From NCBI GenBank assembly GCA_036495525.1, contig DASXMR010000025.1, positions 1 to 59,935 on the forward strand: DNA of 59,935 bases, in the 5' to 3' direction. A program made the position numbers and the translations under genes. Below the pieces are notes generated by a model that made no database searches, had not been told where the DNA came from, and saw only the letters and a program-made list of their open reading frames with translations. Of the stretch, positions 40,627 to 48,027 are shown piece by piece. Numbering within the stretch: position 1 is the first letter of the stretch; each line of letters starts with the position of its first letter. The DNA is from DASXMR01 sp036495525. Lineage in GTDB: Bacteria; Actinomycetota; Actinomycetes; Streptosporangiales; Streptosporangiaceae.

Positions 40627-40653
40627 GACGAGCTACCTGCCGCCACCGTGACA
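40627..40653 (-). promoter_or_regulatory. ECF41-type promoter of the epimerase-sigma operon
   Basis: On the minus strand TGTCACG (40647-40653) and CGTC (40627-40630) are separated by exactly 16 bases, matching the published ECF41 promoter TGTCACA-N16-CGTC with one mismatch. It precedes the operon that encodes the ECF41 sigma factor, predicting autoregulation. Confidence 0.75.
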
Positions 40654-40785
40654 GGACGGCTGCGGAACCCCTGTTCGCGGCGCTACCCGGCTCCGCCGGC
40701 CGAAAACACGGCAGGAAACACGACCGAGGACGACCGCCGTACCGGCCGGCAGGCCGCGCTGCCGTCCTTTCCTGAGCCGAGCGAG

Positions 40786-41811
40786 TCAGCGGACGGAGGG
40801 GAGTGCGGTCGAGCCCCGGATCACCAGCTCGGGTGCCAGGTAGAGCAGCTTGACCGGTCTGCCCGGCTGGCTGATCCGCTCCAGCAGCAGCCCGGCGGCC
40901 TCGGTACCGACCTGATAGTGCGGGAACCCGACCGTCGTCAGCGGCGGCCGTAGCCGGGCCATGAACGGCATGTCGTTGAAGCCGACCACGGACAGGTCGT
41001 CCGGGCAGCTCAGCCCCGTCTCATCCATGGCGGCGTAGCAGCCGACGGCGAGCATGTCGTTCGCGGCGGCGACCGCCGTGCAGCCGCCGGCGGCCAGCAG
41101 CTCGCGGGCGCAGCGCAATCCTTCCTCGACTGTGTAGGCCTTTGCGAACACCACCAGGTCCGGCTCAACCGTCAGCCCGGCGGCGGCCATAGCCGCGGCG
41201 AAGCCCTGATAGCGATACAGCCCGGTGGACAGGTCCTGCGGGCCGCCGATGTGCGCGATCCGCCGGTGCCCGAGCCCGGCCAGGTGCGCGACAGACAGCT
41301 GGATGCCGCGGGTGTTGTCGACCGACACCGAGGAGAAGCTCTGATCCTCAGCCGTCCGGTTGATCAGCACCAGCGGCACCTCCGCCCTGGCCGCCTCCGT
41401 CAGCATGGCGCTGCGCAGGCGCGCCGTAGCGAGCGCAAAACCGTCGACGTGCCGGGCACGCATCTGCTCGAACACGAGCCGTTCGCGCTGATCGTCGGCA
41501 TCGGTGTTGCCGATCAGCGCCACGTAGCCGGCCTCCGCCAGCCGGTCCTCGAGGCCGCGCACGATGGGCGGGAACAGCGGGTTGTTCAGGTCAGGGATCA
41601 GCACGCCCACCGTGTGCGAGCGGCGGGTGCGCAGGCTCCGGGCGACCGGGTTCGGGCGGTAACCCAGCTCACTGGCCGCCTCCCTGACCCGCCGCGCGGT
41701 GTCCTCGCTGACCAGCAGCGCCGTCTCTGGGCTCAGCGCACGGGAAGCCGTCGCCGGGTGCACGCCAGCCAGCGCCGCGACGTCCTTGAGCGTGACCGCG
41801 GGCTCAGCCAT
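40786..41811 (-). CDS. LacI family transcriptional regulator
   Basis: From ATG 41811 the protein has 341 residues, the normal LacI length. The HTH with hinge helix is VTLKDVAALAGVHPATASRALSPE, then RPNPVARSLRTRRS. The sugar-binding core follows (VGVLIPDLNNPLFPPIVRGLEDRLAEAGY, VNRTAEDQSF-type segment, AVAAANDMLAVGCYAAMDETGLSCPDDLSVVGFNDMPFMARLRPPLTTV). The open frame extends to 42003 without conserved sequence. No sugar-utilisation genes are adjacent, so its regulon is probably elsewhere. It is divergent from the cobalamin operon. Confidence 0.93.
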   Translation of the reverse strand: MAEPAVTLKDVAALAGVHPATASRALSPETALLVSEDTARRVREAASELGYRPNPVARSLRTRRSHTVGVLIPDLNNPLFPPIVRGLEDRLAEAGYVALIGNTDADDQRERLVFEQMRARHVDGFALATARLRSAMLTEAARAEVPLVLINRTAEDQSFSSVSVDNTRGIQLSVAHLAGLGHRRIAHIGGPQDLSTGLYRYQGFAAAMAAAGLTVEPDLVVFAKAYTVEEGLRCARELLAAGGCTAVAAANDMLAVGCYAAMDETGLSCPDDLSVVGFNDMPFMARLRPPLTTVGFPHYQVGTEAAGLLLERISQPGRPVKLLYLAPELVIRGSTALPSVR

Positions 41812-42312
41812 CGGCTGCCCCGCCAGCATCGCGGGCCGGATCCGGATTGTCCGCCACTGCGCGCCCTCGCGTTCCCAGCCCGCGGCCGGCCACGGGCGTG
41901 TCCCGCATGTTACCCCGGCGATCACCGGCAAGACCTGCCTCAGCGCCGCGCATCCGCCGGTAATCGTCCAGCTAATAGGGGGTTCAGGCCACCACGAGGC
42001 CAAGACAGCTCAGCGAGAGCGGCATAGGAGACCGGCTGAACAATGCGTCTCTGGCCAGCCGGTAGCGCCGCCGACCCGGTGTTGCTCTCATGCCGCACAC
42101 CGCCGGCAGTGCTGGCGGGCGCCGGGCGATCATGACAGTGCCATCCGGAGCGAACCCGGCAGACGGCCTGCCCCTCAACAGTCGGCCAGACGGCTCTGCG
42201 CGCCGGTCATTTCCCTGCGACTGCCGACCTCCTGCAATACTTCGGCAGGCCAGATGCACTAGGTCCGCCGGGCTTAGGTCAGCGTCCGGTCCTGAGCCGT
42301 GGAGAGGATCCG
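41812..42312. other. 501-base region with B12-box-like motifs, no gene
   Basis: This leader separates the LacI regulator from the cobalamin operon. Two plus-strand pieces recall the cobalamin riboswitch B12 box: GGCAAGACCTGCC (41927-41939) and CATAGGAGACCGGCTG (42023-42038). A GTCCGCCACTG segment (41849-41859) recalls the CCCGCCACTGT core. The conserved GGTG-AATCC element is missing or degenerate, so I cannot call a riboswitch. No good coding frame is present. Confidence 0.3.
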
Positions 42313-43977
42313 GTGAGCCTGCTCGACCAGACCGTAGCCGCGATCGGACCGCCGGACGCGGCCGCGGTGGCAGCGGCAAGGCAGCGGCAAGGCCAGCTCA
42401 CCAAGCCGGCCGGATCGCTCGGCGTGCTCGAGGACCTGTCGGTGCAGCTCGCCGGGATTGCCGGGGTGTGCCCGCCGCCGCTGCCCGAGCCGGCCATGGT
42501 GGCGATCTTCGCGGCCGACCACGGCGTGCACGCCCAGCGGGTGACGCCCTGGCCGCAGGAGGTCACGGCCCAGATGGTCGCCAACTTCCTCGGCTCGGGC
42601 GCCGTGATCAACGCTCTCGCGGCGCAGGCGGGAGCCCAGGTGGAGGTCATCGACATCGGCGTGGCCGCCGAACTGCCAGCAGCAGCCGGTCTGCGGCAGC
42701 GCAAGGTCAGGCCGGGGACGGCGGACATGACGGCCGGGCCGGCGATGACCGTGGCGCAGGCCGTGCAGGCGATCGAGACGGGCATCGAGGTCGCCAGCGA
42801 CCTGGTCGAGGGCGGCGCCAGGTGCCTGCTCACTGGCGACATGGGCATCGCGAACACGACTGCGTCGGCGGCGCTGATCGCGGCTTTCACCGGCGCGGAT
42901 CCGCAGCAGGTCACCGGCCGGGGCACCGGTATCGACGACGAGACCCTGGCGCGCAAGGTAGCCGTCGTGCGCCGCGCGCTGGCCCTGCACCAGGGGGACC
43001 TCACCGACCCGGTGCGCACGCTCGCCGCGGTCGGCGGGCTGGAGCACGCCGCGCTGGCCGGATTCCTGCTCGGCGCGGCCGCGGCCAGGGTACCGGCGGT
43101 GCTGGACGGCGTGATCGCGTGCGCCGCCGCGCTCGCTGCCCGCGCGCTGGCGCCCGACGTCGCCAGCTGCCTGGTCGCCGGCCACCTGTCAGCCGAGCCA
43201 GGCGCCGGATACGCGCTGCGGGCGCTCGGCCTGCGCCCGCTGCTCGACCTGGGACTGCGCCTCGGCGAAGGGTCAGGCGCGGTGCTGGCGCTGCCGGTGG
43301 TACAGGCAGCGGCGAGGGTCCTGCGCGAGGTGGCGACTTTCGACAGCGCGCAGGTTTCCAGCAAAGAACAAACTTCGAGCCCCCAGAACGCGGCCGGCGC
43401 AAGGCCGGTCACGGCCGGCCAGGGTCAGCCAGCGCAGCAGGCTGGCCATCGGGTCCTGGTGCTGGGCGGCGCCCGGTCAGGTAAGTCGGTCACCGCCGAG
43501 CGGATGCTCGCGGCCCACGCCGAGGTCGACTACATCGCCACCGGCCCCCCGGCCGGCGCGGGTGACGAGGAGTGGGATGAGCGGGTGGCTGAGCACCAGG
43601 GCCGGCGGCCGGCCGGCTGGCGCACCGTGCCCACGCTTGACCTGGTGAGCCAGCTCGGCCAGGCAGCCAGCCGTCCCGTGCTGGTCGACTGCCTGTCGAC
43701 CTGGCTAGCCGGCGTGATGGATGAGTGCGGGCTGTGGACCGGCCGGGCCGGGGCCGACGAGGCGCTCGCCAAGCGGGTCGACGGCCTGGTCGATGCCTGG
43801 CTGGCGACCGGCCGGCACGTCGTCACGGTCAGCAACGAGGTCGGCTCGGGCGTCGTTCCCGCGACTGCCGCCGGGCGCAGGTTCCGCGACGAGCTCGGCA
43901 GCCTGAACGCCAGGATCGCCGCGCACAGCGAGGAGACGTGGCTGTGCACGGCGGGGATCGCCAGGCGGCTGCAGTGA
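42313..43977 (+). CDS. cobT: CobT-CobU fusion: DMB phosphoribosyltransferase and adenosylcobinamide kinase/guanylyltransferase
   Basis: The protein has 554 residues. Residues 1-345 are CobT, with TKPAGSLGVLEDL, FAADHGVHAQRVTPWPQEVT, LLTGDMGIANTTASAAL and catalytic Glu319 in LGEGSGAVLALPVV. A ~35-residue Gln/Ala/Ser linker leads to CobU (~380-554) with P-loop GGARSGKS (385-392), YIATG, the guanylylation-type His in RVAEHQGRRPAGWRT, and VSNEVGSGVVP. It would activate dimethylbenzimidazole and phosphorylate then guanylylate cobinamide, the two branches that meet at CobS, which is encoded next. Such genes are usually separate. GTG 42313 follows GGAGAGG; four bases overlap cobS. Confidence 0.93.
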   Translation: MSLLDQTVAAIGPPDAAAVAAARQRQGQLTKPAGSLGVLEDLSVQLAGIAGVCPPPLPEPAMVAIFAADHGVHAQRVTPWPQEVTAQMVANFLGSGAVINALAAQAGAQVEVIDIGVAAELPAAAGLRQRKVRPGTADMTAGPAMTVAQAVQAIETGIEVASDLVEGGARCLLTGDMGIANTTASAALIAAFTGADPQQVTGRGTGIDDETLARKVAVVRRALALHQGDLTDPVRTLAAVGGLEHAALAGFLLGAAAARVPAVLDGVIACAAALAARALAPDVASCLVAGHLSAEPGAGYALRALGLRPLLDLGLRLGEGSGAVLALPVVQAAARVLREVATFDSAQVSSKEQTSSPQNAAGARPVTAGQGQPAQQAGHRVLVLGGARSGKSVTAERMLAAHAEVDYIATGPPAGAGDEEWDERVAEHQGRRPAGWRTVPTLDLVSQLGQAASRPVLVDCLSTWLAGVMDECGLWTGRAGADEALAKRVDGLVDAWLATGRHVVTVSNEVGSGVVPATAAGRRFRDELGSLNARIAAHSEETWLCTAGIARRLQ

Positions 43978-45050
43978 TCCCGTCCCCTGACAACTCGTCC
44001 CGGCGTGACCGATCCCCGCCTGACCAGGCCGCGCCCGATCGATCCCCAGCTGACCAGTCCGTGCCCGACCGACCTCCGGCTGACCAGGCCGCGCCCGACC
44101 GATCCCCGGCTGACCAGTCCGCGCCCGACCGATCCCCGGCTGACCAGTCCGGGCCTGACCGGCTCCGGCCCGACCAGGCCCGGCCCGCATCGCCGCAGGC
44201 AATCCCCTGCGGGCCAGATCCGTACGCGCCAGACCCGTCAGGGGCCGACCCCGCCGGGTCAGGCTCGTCCCGGCCGGCGCCGTCCTGGCGGGCTGCGCTT
44301 GGTCTGTTCACCATCATCCCGGCGGGCGTGGGCCGCCTCGGCCGGGCTGAAGCCGCCGTGGCCATGCGCTGGCTGCCGGCCGTGGGAGCGCTGGCGGGGC
44401 TCGCCGGCGCCGGGGTGCTGCTAGCCGCCAGGGCCGGGGTGCACCCGGCTGGCCGGTCACTGCTCGCTGGGGCGCTCGCGGTGGCCGTGGTAGCTGTGCT
44501 GACCGGCGGGCTGCACCTGGACGGCCTGGCCGATACTACTGACGGGCTGGCGAGCAGGCGGAGCCGCAGCGAGGCGCTGCAGCTCATGCGGCGGCCGGAT
44601 GTCGGCCCGATGGGCGTCGCCGCGCTGGTGCTGATGCTGCTGCTCCAGGTCAGTTCCCTGGCCGCGATCTCGCCCGCCTGGCAGGCCGCGGCGGCGCTGG
44701 TGCTCGCGACGGTCACCGGCCGGGTTGCTGCCCTGCTCGCCGCCGGCCGCCAGGTGCCAGGGGCCAGGGCCACTGGCTTTGGCGCGCTGGTCACCAGCAC
44801 GGTGCCGGCTGGCGTCCAGGCGGCGGCCGTGGCCATCCTGCTGGCCGCCGCCGTCAGTGCTGGCTGGGCGGCGGGCGGGCCGGGGCTGGCTGCCCGGGCG
44901 GGCGGCGCGGCGCTGGCCGGGTTGCTGGCCGGCTACCTGGTACGGCTGGCTGCCCAGCGCCGGCTCGGCGGAGTGACCGGCGACGTCTTCGGTGCTGTCA
45001 TCGAGCTGTCCGGCACCGCCGTCCTGCTGACAGCTGCGCTCAGCGGCTGA
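43974..45050 (+). CDS. cobS: Adenosylcobinamide-GDP ribazoletransferase with repeat-bearing N-terminal extension
   Basis: From GTG 43974, overlapping the fusion gene, the protein has 358 residues versus ~250 for typical CobS. The first ~100 are hydrophilic, with six ten-residue repeats of PDRSPADQSx type. The conserved enzyme begins at SWRAALGLFTIIPAGVG and has GGLHLDGLADTTDGLASR (Mg-binding aspartates) and a C-terminal GDVFGAVIELS, plus six or so helices. It joins adenosyl-GDP-cobinamide and alpha-ribazole at the membrane, the last step of B12 assembly. The repeat tail should lie on the cytoplasmic side. The true start could be later, but no better ribosome site is seen. Confidence 0.9.
   Translation: MIPSPDNSSRRDRSPPDQAAPDRSPADQSVPDRPPADQAAPDRSPADQSAPDRSPADQSGPDRLRPDQARPASPQAIPCGPDPYAPDPSGADPAGSGSSRPAPSWRAALGLFTIIPAGVGRLGRAEAAVAMRWLPAVGALAGLAGAGVLLAARAGVHPAGRSLLAGALAVAVVAVLTGGLHLDGLADTTDGLASRRSRSEALQLMRRPDVGPMGVAALVLMLLLQVSSLAAISPAWQAAAALVLATVTGRVAALLAAGRQVPGARATGFGALVTSTVPAGVQAAAVAILLAAAVSAGWAAGGPGLAARAGGAALAGLLAGYLVRLAAQRRLGGVTGDVFGAVIELSGTAVLLTAALSG
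44007..44186 (+). repeat. Six tandem 30-bp units in the 5' part of cobS
   Basis: Six consecutive 30-bp units (starting 44007, 44037, 44067, 44097, 44127 and 44157) each encode ten residues of DRSPADQSxP type. Units four and five are nearly identical, while the first and last have drifted, as expected from recent slippage in the middle. The reading frame is kept. Confidence 0.9.
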
Positions 45051-45126
45051 TCCGCCGGCGAAAGCCATATCCGGGCGGGCGCAGGCAGCAAGCGCAGGCC
45101 GACGGCATCGCATCAGGCCGAGGGCA

Positions 45127-45345
45127 GTCAGGCCGGGGACAGCGAGTCAGGCCGCCAAAGCAGCGCGTCCAGGCTTAGGGCAGTTTGTCAGGCCGGGGGA
45201 CAGTGAGTCAGGCGGCCAGGCAGCGCGTCAGGCGGCCAGGCAGCGCGTCAGGCTCAGGGCAGTGAGTCAGGCCGGGGGACAGTGAGTCAGGCGGCCAGGC
45301 AGCGCGTCAGGCGGAGGGCAGTGAGTCAGGCCGGGGATCAGTCCC
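45127..45345. repeat. About 60-bp tandem repeat block between convergent genes
   Basis: Units starting with GTCAGGCCGGGG begin at 45127, 45187, 45266 and 45325, with lengths 60, 79 and 59 bases plus a partial unit. The 79-base unit contains an extra copy of the 20-bp GGCGGCCAGGCAGCGCGTCA. Each unit is Gly/Cys-codon neutral and non-coding, except that the final part runs into the last codons of the oxidase gene ending at 45307. Confidence 0.8.
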
Positions 45346-46461
45346 GGCTGACCGGCGCAGCGGGTCATACGGCGCCAGGTCCAGGCCCGGCGGCTCGCCC
45401 AGCGCTACCAGGGCTGCCAAGTGCCCGGAGTACGGGCCCATGGTCAGGCCGGTGGGACCAAGTCCGGTGGCGATCACCAGGCCAGGCAGGCCAGGCACGG
45501 CGCCCAGGAGCGGCAGGTTGTCGGGGGTCACCGGGCGGAAGCCGACCCTGGTCTCCAGGTACCGGCCATCAGCCAGGCCCGGGGCCACCGCCAGCGCCTG
45601 CCCGATGACCTCGGCCAGGCCGCCAGGCGTCACCCGGTAGTCGAAGCCGGCGCCGTCCTCTCGGGTCGCGCCGGCGACCACCCGCGAGTCATCAAAGGCC
45701 AGCAGGTAGTGCCCGCCGGCCGAAGGCAGCACGACGGGCCAGCTGGCCGTGTCGGCCGGGGCCATGCTGATGTGGCCGATCTGGCCGCGCTGCGGCGTGA
45801 CGGCGACGCGCAGGCCGACAGGCGCGACGAAGTCAGCCGTCCAGGCGCCAGTGGCGGCGACGACCGTGTCTGCCTCGACCAGCTCGCCGTCGACCAGCAC
45901 CCCGGTCACCGCGCCGGCCTGGCTGGCCAGCTCGGCGCGGCCGCGGCGTCGCACCGCACCGCCTCGCTCGGCCGCGGCGATCAGGGCGGAGGCTAGCAGC
46001 GCCCCGTCGACCCGCGCGGCGCCCCCGATCAGCACGGCGGCCGAGTCATCGCGCAGCGGCGGGAACAACTGCTGCGCGGCCGCGCCGCTGAGCGCCGTCA
46101 GGTCGCCGATCTCGGGTGCGTCGAACCGCATCGCGTGCAGGTCGGCGAGCACCCAGCGCTGTTCCTGCTCGCTGCGAGTCAGCCTTAGCGCGCCGACCTG
46201 GCGGTACCCGACATCGACCGCGCGGCCGGCGCTCAGCTCGGCGGCTAGCTCCGGGTACTGCCGAGCCGCGACGCTGGCCAGCGCGTACCAGGCCGGGTCG
46301 GCGGCGGCAGCCGACGACCACGGGCAGATGATCCCCGCCCCGGCCGCGGTGGCCCGCCCGGCCGCCCCGTCATCCACCAGCACGACCTGCGCGCCAAGCT
46401 TGACCAGGCTGCTGGCGCAGCTCGCGCCCACGATCCCCGAGCCCACCACGACGACTCGCAT
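45307..46461 (-). CDS. DAO-family FAD-dependent oxidoreductase (D-amino acid dehydrogenase/glycine oxidase-like)
   Basis: From ATG 46461, six bases after AAGGGGG, the protein has 384 residues. The FAD Rossmann motif is VVVVGSGIVGASCASSLVKLGAQVVLVDDG. The DAO fold continues with GYRQVGALRLTRSEQE, a second FAD contact VVAATGAWTADFVAPVGLRVAVTPQRGQIGH, and the C-terminal GFRPVTPDNLPLLGAVPGLPGLVIATGLGPTGLTMGPYSG. It most resembles DadA-like dehydrogenases that oxidise D-amino acids or secondary amines; the substrate is unproven. The final residues lie in the 60-bp repeat block. GTG 46467 is a less likely start. Confidence 0.9.
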   Translation of the reverse strand: MRVVVVGSGIVGASCASSLVKLGAQVVLVDDGAAGRATAAGAGIICPWSSAAAADPAWYALASVAARQYPELAAELSAGRAVDVGYRQVGALRLTRSEQEQRWVLADLHAMRFDAPEIGDLTALSGAAAQQLFPPLRDDSAAVLIGGAARVDGALLASALIAAAERGGAVRRRGRAELASQAGAVTGVLVDGELVEADTVVAATGAWTADFVAPVGLRVAVTPQRGQIGHISMAPADTASWPVVLPSAGGHYLLAFDDSRVVAGATREDGAGFDYRVTPGGLAEVIGQALAVAPGLADGRYLETRVGFRPVTPDNLPLLGAVPGLPGLVIATGLGPTGLTMGPYSGHLAALVALGEPPGLDLAPYDPLRRSAGTDPRPDSLPSA

Positions 46462-46627
46462 CCGCACCCCCTTGCCGACTGCGAACGTAGCAGCGCGCCC
46501 GCTGCCAACCGCAGGCAGCGCAGCTGAACCAGTAAGGCCGCACGGGCATGACGGCTGTACCGCCAGGACTCCGAGTCATGACGAGCCTGCTCGCTCAGCC
46601 CCGGCCTTGACCCTTGCGACCCCGCCC

Positions 46628-46656
46628 TTGACCCCGCCGCTGACCTGACATAACTT
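46628..46656 (+). promoter_or_regulatory. Strong promoter of the leaderless ArsR operon
   Basis: TTGACC (46628-46633) and TAACTT (46651-46656) are separated by 17 bases, and only six bases separate the -10 from GTG 46663. Transcription should begin at or next to the start codon, giving a leaderless mRNA. A partial inverted repeat around ACTTAGGCAAGTGC (46653-46666) may be the ArsR-family operator. Confidence 0.65.
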
Positions 46657-46662
46657 AGGCAA

Positions 46663-47043
46663 GTGCTTAAACATGACGATCCGCTGGACCGGGTCTTCCA
46701 GGCGCTCGCCGATCCGGCCCGGCGGTCCATTGTCGAGCGGCTGACCAGCCGGCCAGCAACCGTCAGCGAGCTCGCCAGGCCGCTGCCCATGTCATTGCCG
46801 GCCGTCTTCCAGCACCTGCAGGTGCTCGAAGGGGCAGCCCTGATCCGGTCACGCAAGGCGGGCAGGGTGCGGACCTGCCAGATCGAGCCAGCCACGCTGC
46901 GGCTGGCCGAGGACTGGATCGCGCAGCGGCGGACGACCTGGGAGCACCGCCTCGACCGGCTCGGCGAGGTGCTTTCGCAGCCGGACGCGCCAGTCACGGC
47001 CGGGGAGAGTGACCAGGCGCACGATGCAGGAGGTATGCCATGA
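46663..47043 (+). CDS. ArsR family winged-helix regulator
   Basis: The protein has 126 residues. The wHTH is LDRVFQALADPARRSIVERLTSRPATVSELARPLPMSLPAVFQHLQVLEGAALIRSRKAGRVRTC, the form found in ArsR/SmtB-like regulators paired with SRPBCC proteins. No metal-binding Cys cluster is seen, so it is not a metal sensor. GTG 46663 is leaderless: a TAACTT -10 ends six bases earlier. Its stop overlaps the next start (ATGA). It probably represses this three-gene operon. Confidence 0.92.
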   Translation: MLKHDDPLDRVFQALADPARRSIVERLTSRPATVSELARPLPMSLPAVFQHLQVLEGAALIRSRKAGRVRTCQIEPATLRLAEDWIAQRRTTWEHRLDRLGEVLSQPDAPVTAGESDQAHDAGGMP

Positions 47044-47540
47044 AGGAACGGAGCGTCACGCACGCCACGGTTGTGCTTGAGCGCGTCTACGACGCCCCGC
47101 CAGCGCGGGTCTTCGCCGCGTGGGCCGACCCGGCGATCAAGACCCGGTGGTTCACCGGCGCGGTTGACCCGGAGGCGCCGGCGATGCGGCTCGACTTCCG
47201 GGTGGGCGGGACCGAGCAGAGCGTCAGCGGCGGGGATGGCAGGCCGGTCATAAAGTACGAGGGGCAGTACCGGGATATCGTGCCAGGCAGCCGCATCGTG
47301 GTCGCCAACTGGATCGATGTCGACGGGACGAGCATCTCGGTTTCCCAGTTCACCGCCGAGTTTCATGCCGAGGGCGGCGGCACCCGGCTGGTCGTCACCG
47401 AGCAGGGCGCCTACCTGGACGGCCACGACACGCCTGACTCACGGTCGCTCGGCATCACCGCTCAGCTCGACGCGCTGGCCACCGAGCTGGCCGGCACCGG
47501 CCCGGGCCGGCCGCCCGCTCACCAGCGCACTGGAGCGTGA
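47040..47540 (+). CDS. SRPBCC (AHSA1-like) family protein
   Basis: The protein has 166 residues. The START/Bet v1-like pattern is VLERVYDAPPARVFAAWADPAIKTRWF, then DFRVGGTEQSVS, GQYRDIVPGSRIVVANW and FHAEGGGTRLVVTEQGAYLDG, ending with a long amphipathic C-terminal helix typical of AHSA1-type proteins. Ligand unknown. It is coupled by four-base overlap to the ArsR gene and followed one base later by the SnoaL-like gene. Such ArsR-SRPBCC pairs are widespread in actinobacteria. Confidence 0.93.
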   Translation: MKERSVTHATVVLERVYDAPPARVFAAWADPAIKTRWFTGAVDPEAPAMRLDFRVGGTEQSVSGGDGRPVIKYEGQYRDIVPGSRIVVANWIDVDGTSISVSQFTAEFHAEGGGTRLVVTEQGAYLDGHDTPDSRSLGITAQLDALATELAGTGPGRPPAHQRTGA

Positions 47541-47541
47541 G

Positions 47542-47991
47542 GTGAGCCGGGTTGCGCCCGGGCAGGCCGAGCGGCAGATCCGGGCGCTGCTCGACGAGCG
47601 GCTGGCGGCGCTGCGGTCAAGGGACGCCAGCCGGTTCGCCGCCAGGTTCGACGGGTCGATCGTCACCTTCGATCTGGCTCCGCCGCTGCAGCAGGCCGGC
47701 CCCGTCGTGCTCGACCCGGCTGGCTTGCAGTCCTGGCTGGACACCTTCCGCGGCGAGCTCAGCGTCGAGCTGACCGGGCTGCGGATCTCAGCTGGCGACG
47801 AGGTGGCGTTCTGCCACTGCCTGGAGCACATCACTGGCACGCGGACCGACGGCGAGCAGCTGGACCTGTGGATTCGGTCAACTCTGGGGCTCCGGCAGGT
47901 CGACGGTGCCTGGCGGATCACCCACGAGCACAACTCGGTGCCCATCATGATGGACGGCTCGCAATCCGCAGCCCTTGACCTGCGGCCGTGA
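47542..47991 (+). CDS. SnoaL/NTF2-like (YybH-type) protein
   Basis: From GTG 47542 the protein has 149 residues. The NTF2-like fold begins with the helix QIRALLDERLAALRSRDASRFAARFDGSIVTFDLAPPL, typical of YybH/SgcJ-like proteins, and ends LWIRSTLGLRQVDGAWRITHEHNSVPIMM. Possible roles are ligand binding or a small isomerase or hydrolase. It starts one base after the SRPBCC stop, using GAGCGTGAG as a weak ribosome site, and is third in the ArsR operon. An open frame from 47317 is not used because it lies within the SRPBCC gene. Confidence 0.88.
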   Translation: MSRVAPGQAERQIRALLDERLAALRSRDASRFAARFDGSIVTFDLAPPLQQAGPVVLDPAGLQSWLDTFRGELSVELTGLRISAGDEVAFCHCLEHITGTRTDGEQLDLWIRSTLGLRQVDGAWRITHEHNSVPIMMDGSQSAALDLRP

Positions 47992-48027
47992 CTGGCCTGA
48001 CTCGCGTGACTGGCCTGGCGGCCGGCG

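Noticed and set aside
43590..43620. Apparent loss of the guanylylated histidine in the CobU domain (His-His replaced by Glu-His)
   Set aside because: Other CobU/CobP proteins also vary at the first of these positions while keeping the second His, which is present here, so loss of function is not supported.
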